Source: Utricularia gibba
Taxonomy: Eukaryota > Streptophyta > Magnoliopsida > Lamiales > Lentibulariaceae
NCBI GenBank assembly: GCA_002189035.1
Contig: NEEC01000323.1
Span: 1 to 24,285 of the forward strand
Reading direction: 5' to 3'
DNA: 24,285 bases
Shown here: positions 1 to 11,321 of the stretch, one piece after another
Position numbering within the stretch: the first letter of the stretch is position 1
Layout: each line of letters begins with the position of its first letter
Position numbers and translations under genes: made by a program
Notes under the pieces: model-generated
What the model was told of the DNA's origin: nothing
The model's database searches: none
The model's input: the letters and a program-made list of their open reading frames with translations, nothing else

Positions 1-828
1 GCCCAAAGTAAGTTGTAGTCCGGCAAAAAAGTGATGTATTTATTATCGTTCGGTTTTCGGGGGCTGCCTACATGGTTTTTCAAGGAACCGCTTCTCGTTT
101 TGTGGCGGCCAGTCTCGCTGGGAACTTGGTCCTTGACCCGATTCTGTATGGCTCATGAGGTCAACTGGATGCAAATCGATTAAAAAAAATGATGCATTTG
201 TTTAAATTATGATGTCACGTGCACCCACATGATTTTTTTAACAACATACTTTATACATGAGGAGGCGGTCTTGGGGGCACTTGGAACCGGAAAAAGATCA
301 GCTTAGGCCTTGGCCCAAAGTAAGTTGTAGCCCGGCAAAGAAAGTGATGTATTTATTAACGTTCGGTTTTCGGTGTTGCCTACATGGTTTTTCAAGGAAC
401 AGCTTCTCGTTTTGTGGCGGCCAGTCTCGCTGGAACTTGGTCCGGGCCCGATTCTTTATGGCTCATGAGGTCAAAAGGATGCAAATCGATGAATACAATG
501 ATGCATTTGTTTAAATTATATCACGTGCACCCCACATGATTTTTTCAACAACTTACTTTATACTTGAGCAGGCGGTCTTTGGGTGCACTGGAACGGGACA
601 AAGGTAAGGTTTGGCTTGCCGAGAGTTAGTTGTAGTCCAAATAAAGTGATGTATTTATTATCGTTCGGTTTTCGGGGCTGCCTACATGGTTTTTCAAGGA
701 ACCGCTTCTCGTTTTGTGGCGGCCAGTCTCGCTGGGAACTTGGTCCTTGACCGATTCTGTATGGCTCATGAGGTCAACTGGATGCAAATCGATTAAAAAA
801 AATGATGCATTTGTTTAAATTATGATGT
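1..828 (+). repeat. Higher-order block 0: partial D, A, B
   Basis: Unit starts are 1 (U0, partial, D-like: linker end GCCCAAAGTAAG with B core and B tail), 216 (U1, A) and 522 (U2, B). U1 has the A tail, but its end reads TTATATCACGTG instead of GCGATATCACGTG, a small deletion that removes the GATATC site kept in every other A tail. U2 has lost part of the TCCGGC motif before AAATAAAG. The order D-A-B is the same as that following C in the next block. A C unit is therefore expected just left of the window (inference). Confidence 0.8.
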
Positions 829-1141
829 CACGTGCACCCCACATGATTTTTTAACAACATACTTTATACATGAGGAGGCGGTCTTGGGGGGCACTTGGAA
901 CCGGAAAAAGATCAGCTTAGGCTTGGCCCAAAGTAAGTTGTAGCCCGGCAAAGAAAGTGATGTATTTATTAACGTTCGGTTTTCGGTGTTGCCTACATGG
1001 TTTTTCAAGGAACAGCTTCTCGTTTTGTGGCGGCCAGTCTCGCTGGAACTTGGTCCTTGACCCCGATTCTGTATGGCTCATGAGGTCAACTGGATGCAAA
1101 TCGATTAAAAAAAAATGATGCATTTGTTTAAATTATGATGT
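829..1141 (+). repeat. Reference type C monomer (A linker and core, B tail; 313 bp)
   Basis: The linker and core are type A (TTAACAACATAC, ATGAGGAGG, GATCAGC, GGCAAAGAAAG, TTAACG, GTGTTGCC, AACAGC). After CTGGAACTTGGTCC the unit switches to the B tail (TTGACCCCGATTCTG, TCAACTGG, CGATTAAA, ATGATGTC). The switch point lies in the conserved stretch between GGCGGCCAGTCTCGCTGG and TTGACC. I infer that C arose by a single exchange between A and B units and was then amplified as part of the higher-order repeat. Confidence 0.8.
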
Positions 1142-2069
1142 CACGTGCACCCCACATGATTTTTTTCAACATACTTTATACATGAGGAGCGGTCTTGGGG
1201 GGCACTTGGAACCGGAAAAAGATCAGCTTAGGCCTTGGCCCAAAGTAAGTTGTAGTCCGGCAAATAAAGTGATGTATTTATTATCGTTCGGTTTTCGGGG
1301 GCTGCCTACATGGTTTTTCAAGGAACCGCTTCTCGTTTTGTGGCGGCCAGTCTCGCTGGGAACTTGGTCCTTGACCCGATTCTGTATGGCTCATGAGGTC
1401 AACTGGATGCAAATCGATTAAAAAAAATGATGCATTTGTTTAAATTATGATGTCACGTGCACCCCACATGATTTTTTTAACAACATACTTTATACATGAG
1501 GAGGCGGTCTTGGGGGGCACTTGGAACCGGAAAAAGATCAGCTTAGGCCTTGGCCAAAGTAAGTTGTAGCCCGGCAAAGAAAGTGATGTATTTATTATCG
1601 TTCGGTTTTCGGGGGCTGCCTACATGGTTTTTCAAGGAACAGCTTCTCGTTTTGTGGCGGCCAGTCTCGCTGGAACTTGGTCCCCCCGATTCTTTATGGC
1701 TCATGAGGTCAAGGATGCAAATCGATGAAAAAATGATGCATTTGTTTAAATTGCGATATCACGTGCACCCCACATGATTTTTTCAACAACTTACTTTATA
1801 CTTGAGCAGGCGGTCTTTGGGTGCACTGGAACGGGACAAAGGTAAGCTTTGGCTTGCAAGAGTAGTTGTAGTCCGGCAAATAAAGTGATGTATTTATTAT
1901 CGTTCGGTTTTCGGGGGCTGCCTACATGGTTTTTCAAGGAACCGCTTCTCGTTTTGTGGCGGCCAGTCTCGCTGGGAACTTGGTCCTTGACCCGATTCTG
2001 TATGGCTCATGAGGTCAACTGGATGCAAATCGATTAAAAAAAATGATGCATTTGTTTAAATTATGATGT

Positions 2070-2377
2070 CACGTGCACCCCACATGATTTTTTTAACAAC
2101 ATACTTTATACATGAGGAGGCGTCTTGGGGGGCACTTGGAACCGGAAAAGATCAGCTTAGGCTTGGCCCAAAGTAAGTTGTAGCCCGGCAAAGAAAGTGA
2201 TGTATTTATTAACGTTCGGTTTTCGGTGTTGCCTACATGGTTTTTCAAGGAACAGCTTCTCGTTTTGTGGCGGCCAGTCTCGCTGGAACTTGGTCCGGGC
2301 CCCGATTCTTTATGGCTCATGAGGTCAAAAGGATGCAAATCGATGAAACAATGATGCATTTGTTTAAATTGCGATAT
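2070..2377 (+). repeat. Reference type A monomer (308 bp)
   Basis: A clean example of type A. In order it shows linker start TTTAACAACATAC, ATGAGGAGGCG, GCACTTGGAACCGG, GATCAGCTTAGG, CCCAAAGTAAGTTGTAG, CCCGGCAAAGAAAG, TTTATTAACGTTCGG, GTGTTGCC and AACAGC. The tail has GGGCCCCGATTCTTTATGG, TCAAAAGGATG, CGATGAAACAATG and the end GCGATATCACGTG. GATATC directly before CACGTG is diagnostic for the A tail and is present in 12 of the 13 A-tail units. Confidence 0.85.
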
Positions 2378-2687
2378 CACGTGCACCCCACATGATTTTT
2401 TCAACAACTTACTTTATACTTGAGCAGGCGGTCTTTGGTGCACCTGGAACGGGACAAAGGTAAGGTTGGCTTGCCCGAAGTTAGTTGTAGTCCGGCAAAT
2501 AAAGTGATGTATTTATTATCGTTCGGTTTTCGGGGCTGCCTACATGGTTTTTCAAGGAACCGCTTCTCGTTTTGTGGCGGCCAGTCTCGCTGGGAACTTG
2601 GTCCTTGACCCGATTCTGTATGGCTCATGAGGTCAACTGGATGCAAATCGATTAAAAAAAATGATGCATTTGTTTAAATTATGATGT

Positions 2688-4537
2688 CACGTGCACCCCA
2701 CATGATTTTTTAACAACATACTTTATACATGAGGAGGCGGTCTTGGGGGCACTTGGAACCGGAAAAAGATCAGCTTAGGCCTTGGCCCAAAGTAAGTTGT
2801 AGCCCGGCAAAGAAAGTGATGTATTTATTAACGTTCGGTTTTCGGTGTTGCCTACATGGTTTTTCAAGGAACAGCTTCTCGTTTTGTGGCGGCCAGTCTC
2901 GCTGGGAACTTGGTCTTGACCCCGATTCTGTATGGCTCATGAGGTCAACTGGATGCAAATCGATTAAAAAAAATGATGCATTTGTTTAAATTATGATGTC
3001 ACGTGCACCCCACATGATTTTTTCAACATACTTTATACATGAGGAGGCGGTCTTGGGGGCACTTGGAACCGGAAAAAGATCAGCTTAGGCCTTGGCCCAA
3101 AGTAAGTTGTAGTCCGGCAAATAAAGTGATGTATTTATTATCGTTCGGTTTTCGGGGGCTGCCTACATGGTTTTTTCAAGGAACCGCTTCTCGTTTTGTG
3201 GCGGCCAGTCTCGCTGGGAACTTGGTCCTTGACCCGATTCTGTATGGCTCATGAGGTCAACTGGATGCAAATCGATTAAAAAAATGATGCATTTGTTTAA
3301 ATTATGATGTCACGTGCACCCACATGATTTTTTTAACAACATACTTTATACATGAGGAGGCGGTCTTGGGGGGCACTTGGAACCGGAAAAAGATCAGCTT
3401 AGGCCTTGGCCCAAAGTAAGTTGTAGCCCGGCAAAGAAAGTGATGTATTTATTAACGTTCGGTTTTCGGGGGTGCCTACATGGTTTTTCAAGGAACAGCT
3501 TCTCGTTTTGTGGCGGCCAGTCTCGCTGGAACTTGGTCCGGCCCGATTCTTTATGGCTCATGAGGACAAAGGATGCAAATCGATGAATAAAATGTTGCAT
3601 TTGTTTAAATTGCGATATCACGTGCACCCACATGATTTTTTCAACAACTTACTTTATACTTGAGCAGGCGGTCTTTGGGTGCACTGGAACGGGACAAAGG
3701 TAAGGTTTGGCTTGCAAGAGTTAGTTGTAGTCCGGCAAATAAAGTGATGTATTTATTATCGTTCGGTTTTCGGGGGCTGCCTACATGGTTTTTCAAGGAA
3801 CCGCTTCTCGTTTTGGCGGCCAGTCTCGCTGGGAACTTGGTCCTTGACCCGATTCTGTATGGCTCATGAGGTCAACTGGATGCAAATCGATTAAAAAAAA
3901 TGATGCATTTGTTTAAATTATGATGTCACGTGCACCCACATGATTTTTTTCAACATACTTTATACATGAGGAGGCGGTCTTGGGGGCACTTGGAACCGGA
4001 AAAAGATCAGCTTAGGCCTTGGCCCAAAGTAAGTTGTAGCCCGGCAAAGAAAGTGATGTATTTATTAACGTTCGGTTTTCGTGTTGCCTACATGGTTTTT
4101 CAAGGAACAGCTTCTCGTTTTGTGGCGGCCAGTCTCGCTGGAACTTGGTCCCCCGATTCTTTATGGCTCATGAGGTCAAAAGGATGCAATCGATGAAAAA
4201 ATGATGCATTTGTTTAAATTGCGATATCACGTGCACCCCACATGATTTTTTCAACAACTTACTTTATACTTGAGCAGGCGGTCTTGGGTGCACTGGAACG
4301 GGACAAAGGTAAGTTTGGCTTGCCGAGAGTTAGTTGTAGTCCGGCAAATAAAGTGATGTATTTATTATCGTTCGGTTTTCGGGGGCTGCCTACATGGTTT
4401 TTCAAGGAACCGCTTCTCGTTTTGTGGCGGCCAGTCTCGCTGGGAACTTGGTCCTTGACCCCGATTCTGTATGGCTCATGAGGTCAACTGGATGCAAATC
4501 GATTAAAAAAATGATGCATTTGTTTAAATTATGATGT
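2688..4537 (+). repeat. Higher-order block 2: C-D-A-B-A-B (1,850 bp)
   Basis: Unit starts are 2688 (C), 3000 (D), 3311 (A), 3619 (B), 3927 (A) and 4228 (B). The type order is the same as in 829-2687. The second A unit (3927, 301 bases) differs from its counterpart at 2070 by having the D-style linker start TTCAACATAC and a shortened GGTCCCCCGATT in the tail. This indicates exchange between D and A linkers within the block. Percent identity between the two blocks was not computed. Confidence 0.82.
3000..3310 (+). repeat. Reference type D monomer (A linker, B core and tail; 311 bp)
   Basis: The linker is type A (TTCAACATAC, ATGAGGAGG, GATCAGCTTAGG, CCCAAAGTAAG). The switch to type B comes at TCCGGCAAATAAAG and continues through TTATCG, GGGGGCTGCC, AACCGC and the B tail. 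The exchange point is therefore near GTTGTAG, about 180 bases upstream of the C-type exchange point. Most D units that follow a C unit share the shortened TTCAACATAC start (1142, 3000, 4848, 11636), which marks them as copies of one ancestor. Confidence 0.8.
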
Positions 4538-6687
4538 CACGTGCACCCCACATGATTTTTTAACAACATACTTTATACTGAGGAGGCGGTCTTGGGGGGC
4601 ACTTGGAACGGAAAAAGATCAGCTTAGGCTTGGCCCAAGTAAGTTGTAGCCCGGCAAAGAAAGTGATGTATTTATTATCGTTCGGTTTTCGGTGTTGCCT
4701 ACATGGTTTTTCAAGGAACAGCTTCTCGTTTTGTGGCGGCCAGTCTCGCTGGGAACTTGGTCCTTGACCCCGATTCTGTATGGCTCATGAGGTCAACTGG
4801 ATGCAAATCGATTAAAAAAAATGATGCATTTGTTTAAATTATGATGTCACGTGCACCCCACATGATTTTTTCAACATACTTTATACATGAGGAGGCGGTC
4901 TTGGGGGCACTTGGAACCGGAAAAAGATCAGCTTAGGCCTTGGCCCAAAGTAAGTTGTAGCCGGGCAAATAAAGTGATGTATTTATTATCGTTCGGTTTT
5001 CGGGGGCTGCCTACATGGTTTTTCAAGGAACCGCTTCTCGTTTTGTGGCGGCCAGTCTCGCTGGGAACTTGGTCCTTGACCCGATTCTGTATGGCTCATG
5101 AGGTCAACTGGATGCAAATCGATTAAAAAAAATGATGCATTTGTTTAAATTATGATGTCACGTGCACCCACATGATTTTTTTAACAACATACTTTATACA
5201 TGAGGAGGCGGTCTTGGGGGGCACTTGGAACCGGAAAAGATCAGCTTAGGCCTTGGCCCAAAGTAAGTTGTAGCCCGGCAAAGAAAGTGATGTATTTATT
5301 ATCGTTCGGTTTTCGGGGGCTGCCTACATGGTTTTTCAAGGAACAGCTTCTCGTTTTGTGGCGGCCAGTCTCGCTGGAACTTGGTCCGGGCCCCGATTCT
5401 TTATGGCTCATGAGGTCAAAAGGATGCAAATCGATGAAAAAATGATGCATTTGTTTAAATTGCGATATCACGTGCACCCCACATGATTTTTTTCAACAAC
5501 TACTTTATACTGAGGAGGCGGTCTTGGGGGCACTTGGAACGGAAAAAGATCAGCTTAGGCCTTGCCCAAAGTAAGTTGTAGTCCGGCAAATAAAGTGATG
5601 TATTTATTATCGTTCGGTTTTCGGGGTGCCTACATGGTTTTTCAAGGAACCGCTTCTCGTTTTGTGGCGGCCAGTCTCGCTGGGAACTTGGTCCTTGACC
5701 CGATTCTGTATGGCTCATGAGGTCAACTGGATGCAAATCGATTAAAAAAAATGATGCATTTGTTTAAATTACGATGTCACGTGCACCCACATGATTTTTT
5801 CAACAACTTACTTTACATGAGGAGGCGGTCTTGGGGGGCACTTGGAACCGGAAAAAGTCAGCTTAGGCCTTGGCCCAAAGTAAGTTGTAGCCCGGCAAAG
5901 AAAGTGATGTATTTATTAACGTTCGGTTTTCGGTGTTGCCTACATGGTTTTTCAAGGAACAGCTTCTCGTTTTGTGGCGGCCAGTCTCGCTGGAACTTGG
6001 TCATTCTTTATGGCTCATGAGGACAAAAGGATGCAATCGATGAATACAATGTGCATTTGTTTAAATTGCGATATCACGTGCACCCCACATGATTTTTTCA
6101 ACAACTTACTTTATACTTGAGCAGGCGGTCTTTGGGTGCACTGGAACGGGACAAAGGTAAGGTTTGGCTTGCACCGAGAGTTAGTTGTAGTCGGCAAATA
6201 AAGTGATGTATTTATTATCGTTCGGTTTTCGGGGCTGCCTACATGGTTTTTCAAGGAACGCTTCTCGTTTTGTGGCGGCCAGTCTCGCTGGGAACTTGGT
6301 CCTTGACCCCGATTCTGTATGGCTCATGAGGTCAACTGGATGCAAATCGATTAAAAAAAATGATGCATTTGTTTAAATTATGATGTCACGTGCACCCCAT
6401 GATTTTTTCAACAACTTACTTTATACTTGAGGAGGCGGTCTTTGGGGCACTGGAACGGGAAAAGGTAAGTTTGGCTTGCCCAAAGTAAGTTGTAGCCGGC
6501 AAAAAGTGATATTTATTATCGTTCGGTTTTCGGGGGCTGCCTACATGGTTTTTCAAGGAACCGCTTCTCGTTTTGTGGCGGCCAGTCTCGCTGGGAACTT
6601 GGTCCTTGACCCGATTCTGTATGGCTCATGAGGTCAACTGGATGCAAATCGATTAAAAAAATGATGCATTTGTTTAAATTATGATGT
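4538..6687 (+). repeat. Higher-order block 3: seven-unit variant C-D-A-D''-A''-B-hybrid (2,150 bp)
   Basis: Unit starts are 4538 (C), 4848 (D), 5159 (A), 5469 (D'', tail ACGATGTC), 5778 (A'', linker GTCAGC, 297 bases), 6075 (B) and 6387 (hybrid linker, 301 bases). The first three and the sixth positions fit the six-unit pattern, while the fourth and fifth are replaced by the D''-A'' pair and an extra hybrid unit is added. A'' at 5778 is one of the two shortest units: it lacks TA in the ACTTTATAC motif and lost the segment between GGTC and ATTCTTTATGG. Confidence 0.78.
6387..6687 (+). repeat. Hybrid-linker monomer, B/A exchange in the linker
   Basis: The linker starts as B (TTCAACAACTTAC, ACTTGAG), then shows GAGGAGG (A), then ACGGGAAAAGGTAAG (B-like), then GCCCAAAGTAAG (A), followed by a B core and B tail. 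It also lacks one base in GTGATATTTATT and has a shortened CACCCCATGATT start. It sits at the end of the seven-unit block before a C unit. Several type switches within about 100 bases suggest conversion tracts rather than one crossover. Confidence 0.7.
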
Positions 6688-7924
6688 CACGTGCACCCCA
6701 CATGATTTTTTAACAACATACTTTATACATGAGGAGGCGGTCTTGGGGGCACTTGGAACCGGAAAAAGATCAGCTTAGGCCTTGGCCCAAAGTAAGTTGT
6801 AGCCGGCAAAGAAAGTGATGTATTTATTAACGTTCGGTTTTCGGTGTTGCCTACATGGTTTTTCAAGGAACAGCTTCTCGTTTTGTGGCGGCCAGTCTCG
6901 CTGGGAACTTGGTCCTTGACCCCGATTCTGTATGGCTCATGAGGTCAACTGGATGCAAATCGATTAAAAAAATGATGCATTTGTTTAAATTATGATGTCA
7001 CGTGCACCCCATGATTTTTTTACAACATACTTTATACATGAGGAGGCGGTCTTGGGGGGCACTTGGAACGGAAAAAGATCAGCTTAGGCTTGGCCCAAAG
7101 TAAGTTGTAGTCCGGCAAATAAAGTGATGTATTTATTATCGTTCGGTTTTCGGGGGCTGCCTACATGGTTTTTCAAGGAACCGCTTCTCGTTTTGTGGCG
7201 GCCAGTCTCGCTGGGAACTTGGTCCTTGACCCCGATTCTGTATGGCTCATGAGGTCAACTGGATGCAAATCGATTAAAAAAAATGATGCATTTGTTTAAA
7301 TTATGATGTCACGTGCACCCACATGATTTTTTTAACAACATACTTTATACATGAGGAGGCGGTCTTGGGGGCACTTGGAACCGGAAAAGATCAGCTTAGG
7401 CCTTGGCCCAAAGTAAGTTGTAGCCCGGCAAAGAAAGTGATGTATTTATTAACGTTCGGTTTTCGGGTGCCTACATGGTTTTTCAAGGAACAGCTTCTCG
7501 TTTTGTGGCGGCCAGTCTCGCTGGAACTTGGTCCGGGCCCGCGATTCTTTATGGCTCATGAGGAAAAAGGATGCAAATCGATGAATACAATGTTGCATTT
7601 GTTTAAATTGCGATATCACGTGCACCCCACATGATTTTTTCAACAACTTACTTTATACTTGAGCAGGCGGTCTTTGGGTGCACTGGAACGGGACAAAGGT
7701 AAGGTTTGGCTTGCACGAGAGTAGTTGTAGTCCGGCAAATAAAGTGATGTATTTATTATCGTTCGGTTTTCGGGGGCTGCCTACATGGTTTTTCAAGGAA
7801 CCGCTTCTCGTTTTGTGCGGCCAGTCTCGCTGGGAACTTGGGACCCCGATTCTGTATGGCTCATGAGGTCAACTGGATGCAAATCGATTAAAAAAAAATG
7901 ATGCATTTGTTTAAATTATGATGT
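6688..7924 (+). repeat. Higher-order block 4: four-unit form C-D-A-B (1,237 bp)
   Basis: Unit starts are 6688 (C), 6999 (D), 7310 (A) and 7617 (B). This is the shortest full block. It equals the first four units of the six-unit form and, with a C supplied to the left, matches block 0. C-D-A-B may be the elementary higher-order unit, with A-B duplicated in the six-unit form (inference). The B unit at 7617 has a deletion around GGTCCTTGACC, which reads GGGACCCC. Confidence 0.78.
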
Positions 7925-9480
7925 CACGTGCACCCCACATGATTTTTTTAACAACATACTTTATACATGAGGAGGCGGTCTTGGGGGGCACTTGGAACCG
8001 GAAAAAGATCAGCTTAGGCCTTGGCCAAAGTAAGTTGTAGCCCGGCAAAGAAAGTGATGTATTTATTAACGTTCGGTTTTCGGTGTTGCCTACATGGTTT
8101 TTCAAGGAACAGCTTCTCGTTTTGTGGCGGCCAGTCTCGCTGGGAACTTGGTCCTTGACCCCGATTCTGTGGCTCATGAGGTCAACTGGATGCAAATCGA
8201 TTAAAAAAAATGCATTTGTTTAAATTATGATGTCACGTGCACCCCACATGATTTTTTTAACAACATACTTTATACATGAGGAGGCGGTCTTGGGGGCACT
8301 TGGAACCGGAAAAAGATCAGCTTAGGCTTGGCCCAAAGTAAGTTGTAGCCCGGCAAAGAAAGTGATGTATTTATTAACGTTCGGTTTTCGGTGTTGCCTA
8401 CATGGTTTTTCAAGGAACAGCTTCTCGTTTTGTGGCGGCCAGTCTCGCTGGGAACTTGGTCTTGACCCCGATTCTGTATGGCTCATGAGGTCAACTGGAT
8501 GCAAATCGATTAAAAAAATGATGCATTTGTTTAAATTATGATGTCACGTGCACCCCACATGATTTTTTTAACAACATACTTTATACATGAGGAGGCGGTC
8601 TTGGGGGGCACTTGGAACCGGAAAAGATCAGCTTAGGCCTTGGCCCAAAGTAAGTTGTAGTCCGGCAAATAAAGTGATGTATTTATTATCGTTCGGTTTT
8701 CGGGGGCTGCCTACATGGTTTTTCAAGGAACCGCTTCTCGTTTTGTGGCGGCCAGTCTCGCTGGGAACTTGGTCCTTGACCCGATTCTGTATGGCTCATG
8801 AGGTCAACTGGATGCAAATCGATTAAAAAAAATGATGCATTTGTTTTAAATTACGATGTCACGTGCACCCCACATGATTTTTTCAACAACTTACTTTATA
8901 CATGAGAAGGCGGTCTTGGGGGGCACTTGGAACCGGAAAAAGTCAGCTTAGGCCTTGGCCCAAAGTAAGTTGTAGCCCGGCAAAGAAAAGTGATGTATTT
9001 ATTAACGTTCGGTTTTCGGTGTTGCCTACATGGTTTTTCAAGGAACAGCTTCTCGTTTTGTGGCGCCAGTCTCGCTGGAACTTGGTCCGGGCCCCCGATT
9101 CTGTATGGCTCATGAGGACAAAAGGATGCAAATCGATGAAACAATGATGCATTTGTTTAAATTGATATCACGTGCACCCCCACGATTTTTTCAACAACTT
9201 ACTTTATACTTGAGCAGGCGGTCTTTGGGTGCACTGGAACGGACAAAGGTAAGGTTTGGCTTGCACCGAGAGTTAGTTGTAGTCCGGCAAATAAAGTGAT
9301 GTATTTATTATCGTTCGGTTTTCGGGGCTGCCTACATGGTTTTTCAAGGAACCGCTTCTCGTTTTGTGGCGGCCAGTCTCGCTGGGAACTTGGTCCTTGA
9401 CCCCGATTCTGTATGGCTCATGAGGTCAACTGGATGCAAATCGATTAAAAAAAATGATGCATTTGTTTAAATTATGATGT
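7925..9480 (+). repeat. Higher-order block 5: C-C-D''-A''-B (1,556 bp)
   Basis: Unit starts are 7925 (C), 8234 (C), 8545 (D'', full TTAACAACATAC linker start and ACGATGTC tail), 8860 (A'', GTCAGC) and 9169 (B). Two C units stand in tandem, a local duplication. The A'' unit at 8860 carries CTGTATGG (a B-tail marker) followed by GACAAAAGG and CGATGAA (A-tail markers). Its tail therefore switches type near the CTCATGAG palindrome. Confidence 0.78.
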
Positions 9481-11321
9481 CACGTGCACCCCATGATTTT
9501 TTAACAACATACTTTATACTTGAGGAGGCGGTCTTGGGGGGCACTTGGAACGGAAAAAGATCAGCTTAGGCCTTGGCCCAAAGTAAGTTGTAGCCCGGCA
9601 AAAAAGTGATGTATTTATTAACGTTCGGTTTTCGGTGTTGCCTACATGGTTTTTCAAGGAACAGCTTCTCGTTTTGTGGCGGCCAGTCTCGCTGGGAACT
9701 TGGTCCTTGACCCCGATTCTGTATGGCTCATGAGGTCAACTGGATGCAAATCGATTAAAAAAATGATGCATTTTTTAAATTATGATGTCACGTGCACCCC
9801 ACATGATTTTTTTAACAACATACTTTATACATGAGGAGGCGGTCTTGGGGGGCACTTGGAACCGGAAAAAGATCAGCTTAGGCCTTGGCCCAAAGTAAGT
9901 TGTAGCCGGCAAAGAAAGTGATGTATTTATTATCGTTCGGTTTTCGGGTTGCCTACATGGTTTTTCAAGGAACAGCTTCTCTCGTTTTGTGGCGGCCAGT
10001 CTCGCTGGAACTTGGTCCTTGCCCCGATTCTGTATGGCTCATGAGGTCAACTGGATGCAAATCGATTAAAAAAATGATGCATTTGTTTAAATTACGATGT
10101 CACGTGCACCCCACATGATTTTTTAACAACATACTTTATACATGAGGAGGCGGTCTTGGGGGCACTTGGAACCGGAAAAAGGTCAGCTTAGGCTTGGCCC
10201 AAAGTAAGTTGTAGCCCGGCAAAGAAAGTGATGTATTTATTAACGTTCGGTTTTCGGTGTTGCCTACATGGTTTTTAAGGAACAGCTTCTCGTTTTGTGG
10301 CGGCCAGTCTCGCTGGAACTTGGTCCGGGCCCCGATTCTTTATGGCTCATGAGGTAAAGGATGCAAATCGATGAAACAATGTTGCATTTGTTTAAATTGC
10401 GATATCACGTGCACCCACATTTTTTCAACAACTTACTTTATACTTGAGCAGGCGGTCTTTGGGGCACTGGAACGGGACAAAGGTAAGGCTTGCACCGAGA
10501 GTTAGTTGTAGTCCGGCAAATAAAGTGATGTATTTATTATCGTTCGGTTTTCGGGGGCTGCCTACATGGTTTTTCAAGGAAGCTTCTCGTTTTGTGGCGG
10601 CCAGTCTCGCTGGGAACTTGGTCCTTGACCCGATTCTGTATGGCTCATGAGGTCAACTGGATGCAAATCGATTAAAAAAATGATGCATTTTTAAATTATG
10701 ATGTCACGTGCACCCACATGATTTTTTCAACAACTTACTTTATACTTGAGCAGGCGGTCTTTGGGTGCACTGGAACGGGACAAAGGTAATTTGGCTTGCC
10801 GAAGTAGTTGTAGTCCGGCAAATAAAGTGATGTATTTATTATCGTTCGGTTTTCGGGGGCTGCCTACATGGTTTTTCAAGGAACCGCTTCTCGTTTTGTG
10901 GCGGCCAGTCTCGCTGGGAACTTGGTCCTTGACCCGATTCTGTATGGCTCATGAGGTCAACTGGATGCAAATCGATTAAAAAAATGATGCATTTGTTTAA
11001 ATTATGATGTCACGTGCACCCCACATGATTTTTTCAACAACTTACTTTATACTTGAGCAGGCGGTCTTGGGTGCACTGGAACGGGACAAAGGTAAGCTTT
11101 GGCTTGCACGAGAGTTAGTTGTAGTCCGGCAAATAAGTGATGTATTTATTATCGTTCGGTTTTCGGGGGCTGCCTACATGGTTTTTCAAGGAACCGCTTC
11201 TCGTTTTGTGGCGGCCAGTCTCGCTGGGAACTTGGTCCTTGACCCGATTCTGTATGGCTCATGAGGTCAACTGGATGCAAATCGATTAAAAAAAATGATG
11301 CATTTGTTTAAATTATGATGT
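9481..11321 (+). repeat. Higher-order block 6: C-C''-A-B-B-B (1,841 bp)
   Basis: Unit starts are 9481 (C), 9789 (C'', tail ACGATGTC), 10101 (A, linker GGTCAGC), 10406 (B, 299 bases), 10705 (B) and 11011 (B). This is the first block in which B units occur in a direct run. It may represent the start of the shift toward the pure B domain on the right (inference). The unit at 10406 lacks part of CACATGATTTTTT at its start and reads CACCCACATTTTTTC. Confidence 0.78.

Larger units (their letters stand above)
829..2687 (+). repeat. Higher-order block 1: C-D-A-B-A-B (1,859 bp)
   Basis: Unit starts are 829 (C), 1142 (D), 1454 (A), 1760 (B), 2070 (A) and 2378 (B). The D unit has the shortened linker start TTCAACATAC, lacking the AAC found in the TTAACAACATAC of its neighbours; the same marker recurs in the D units at 3000 and 4848. 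The first A unit (1454) has an A linker and A tail but a B-like middle (TTATCG, GGGGGCTGCC), so it is itself a mosaic. This block and the next have the same six-type order, which is the best evidence for a six-unit higher-order repeat. Confidence 0.82.
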
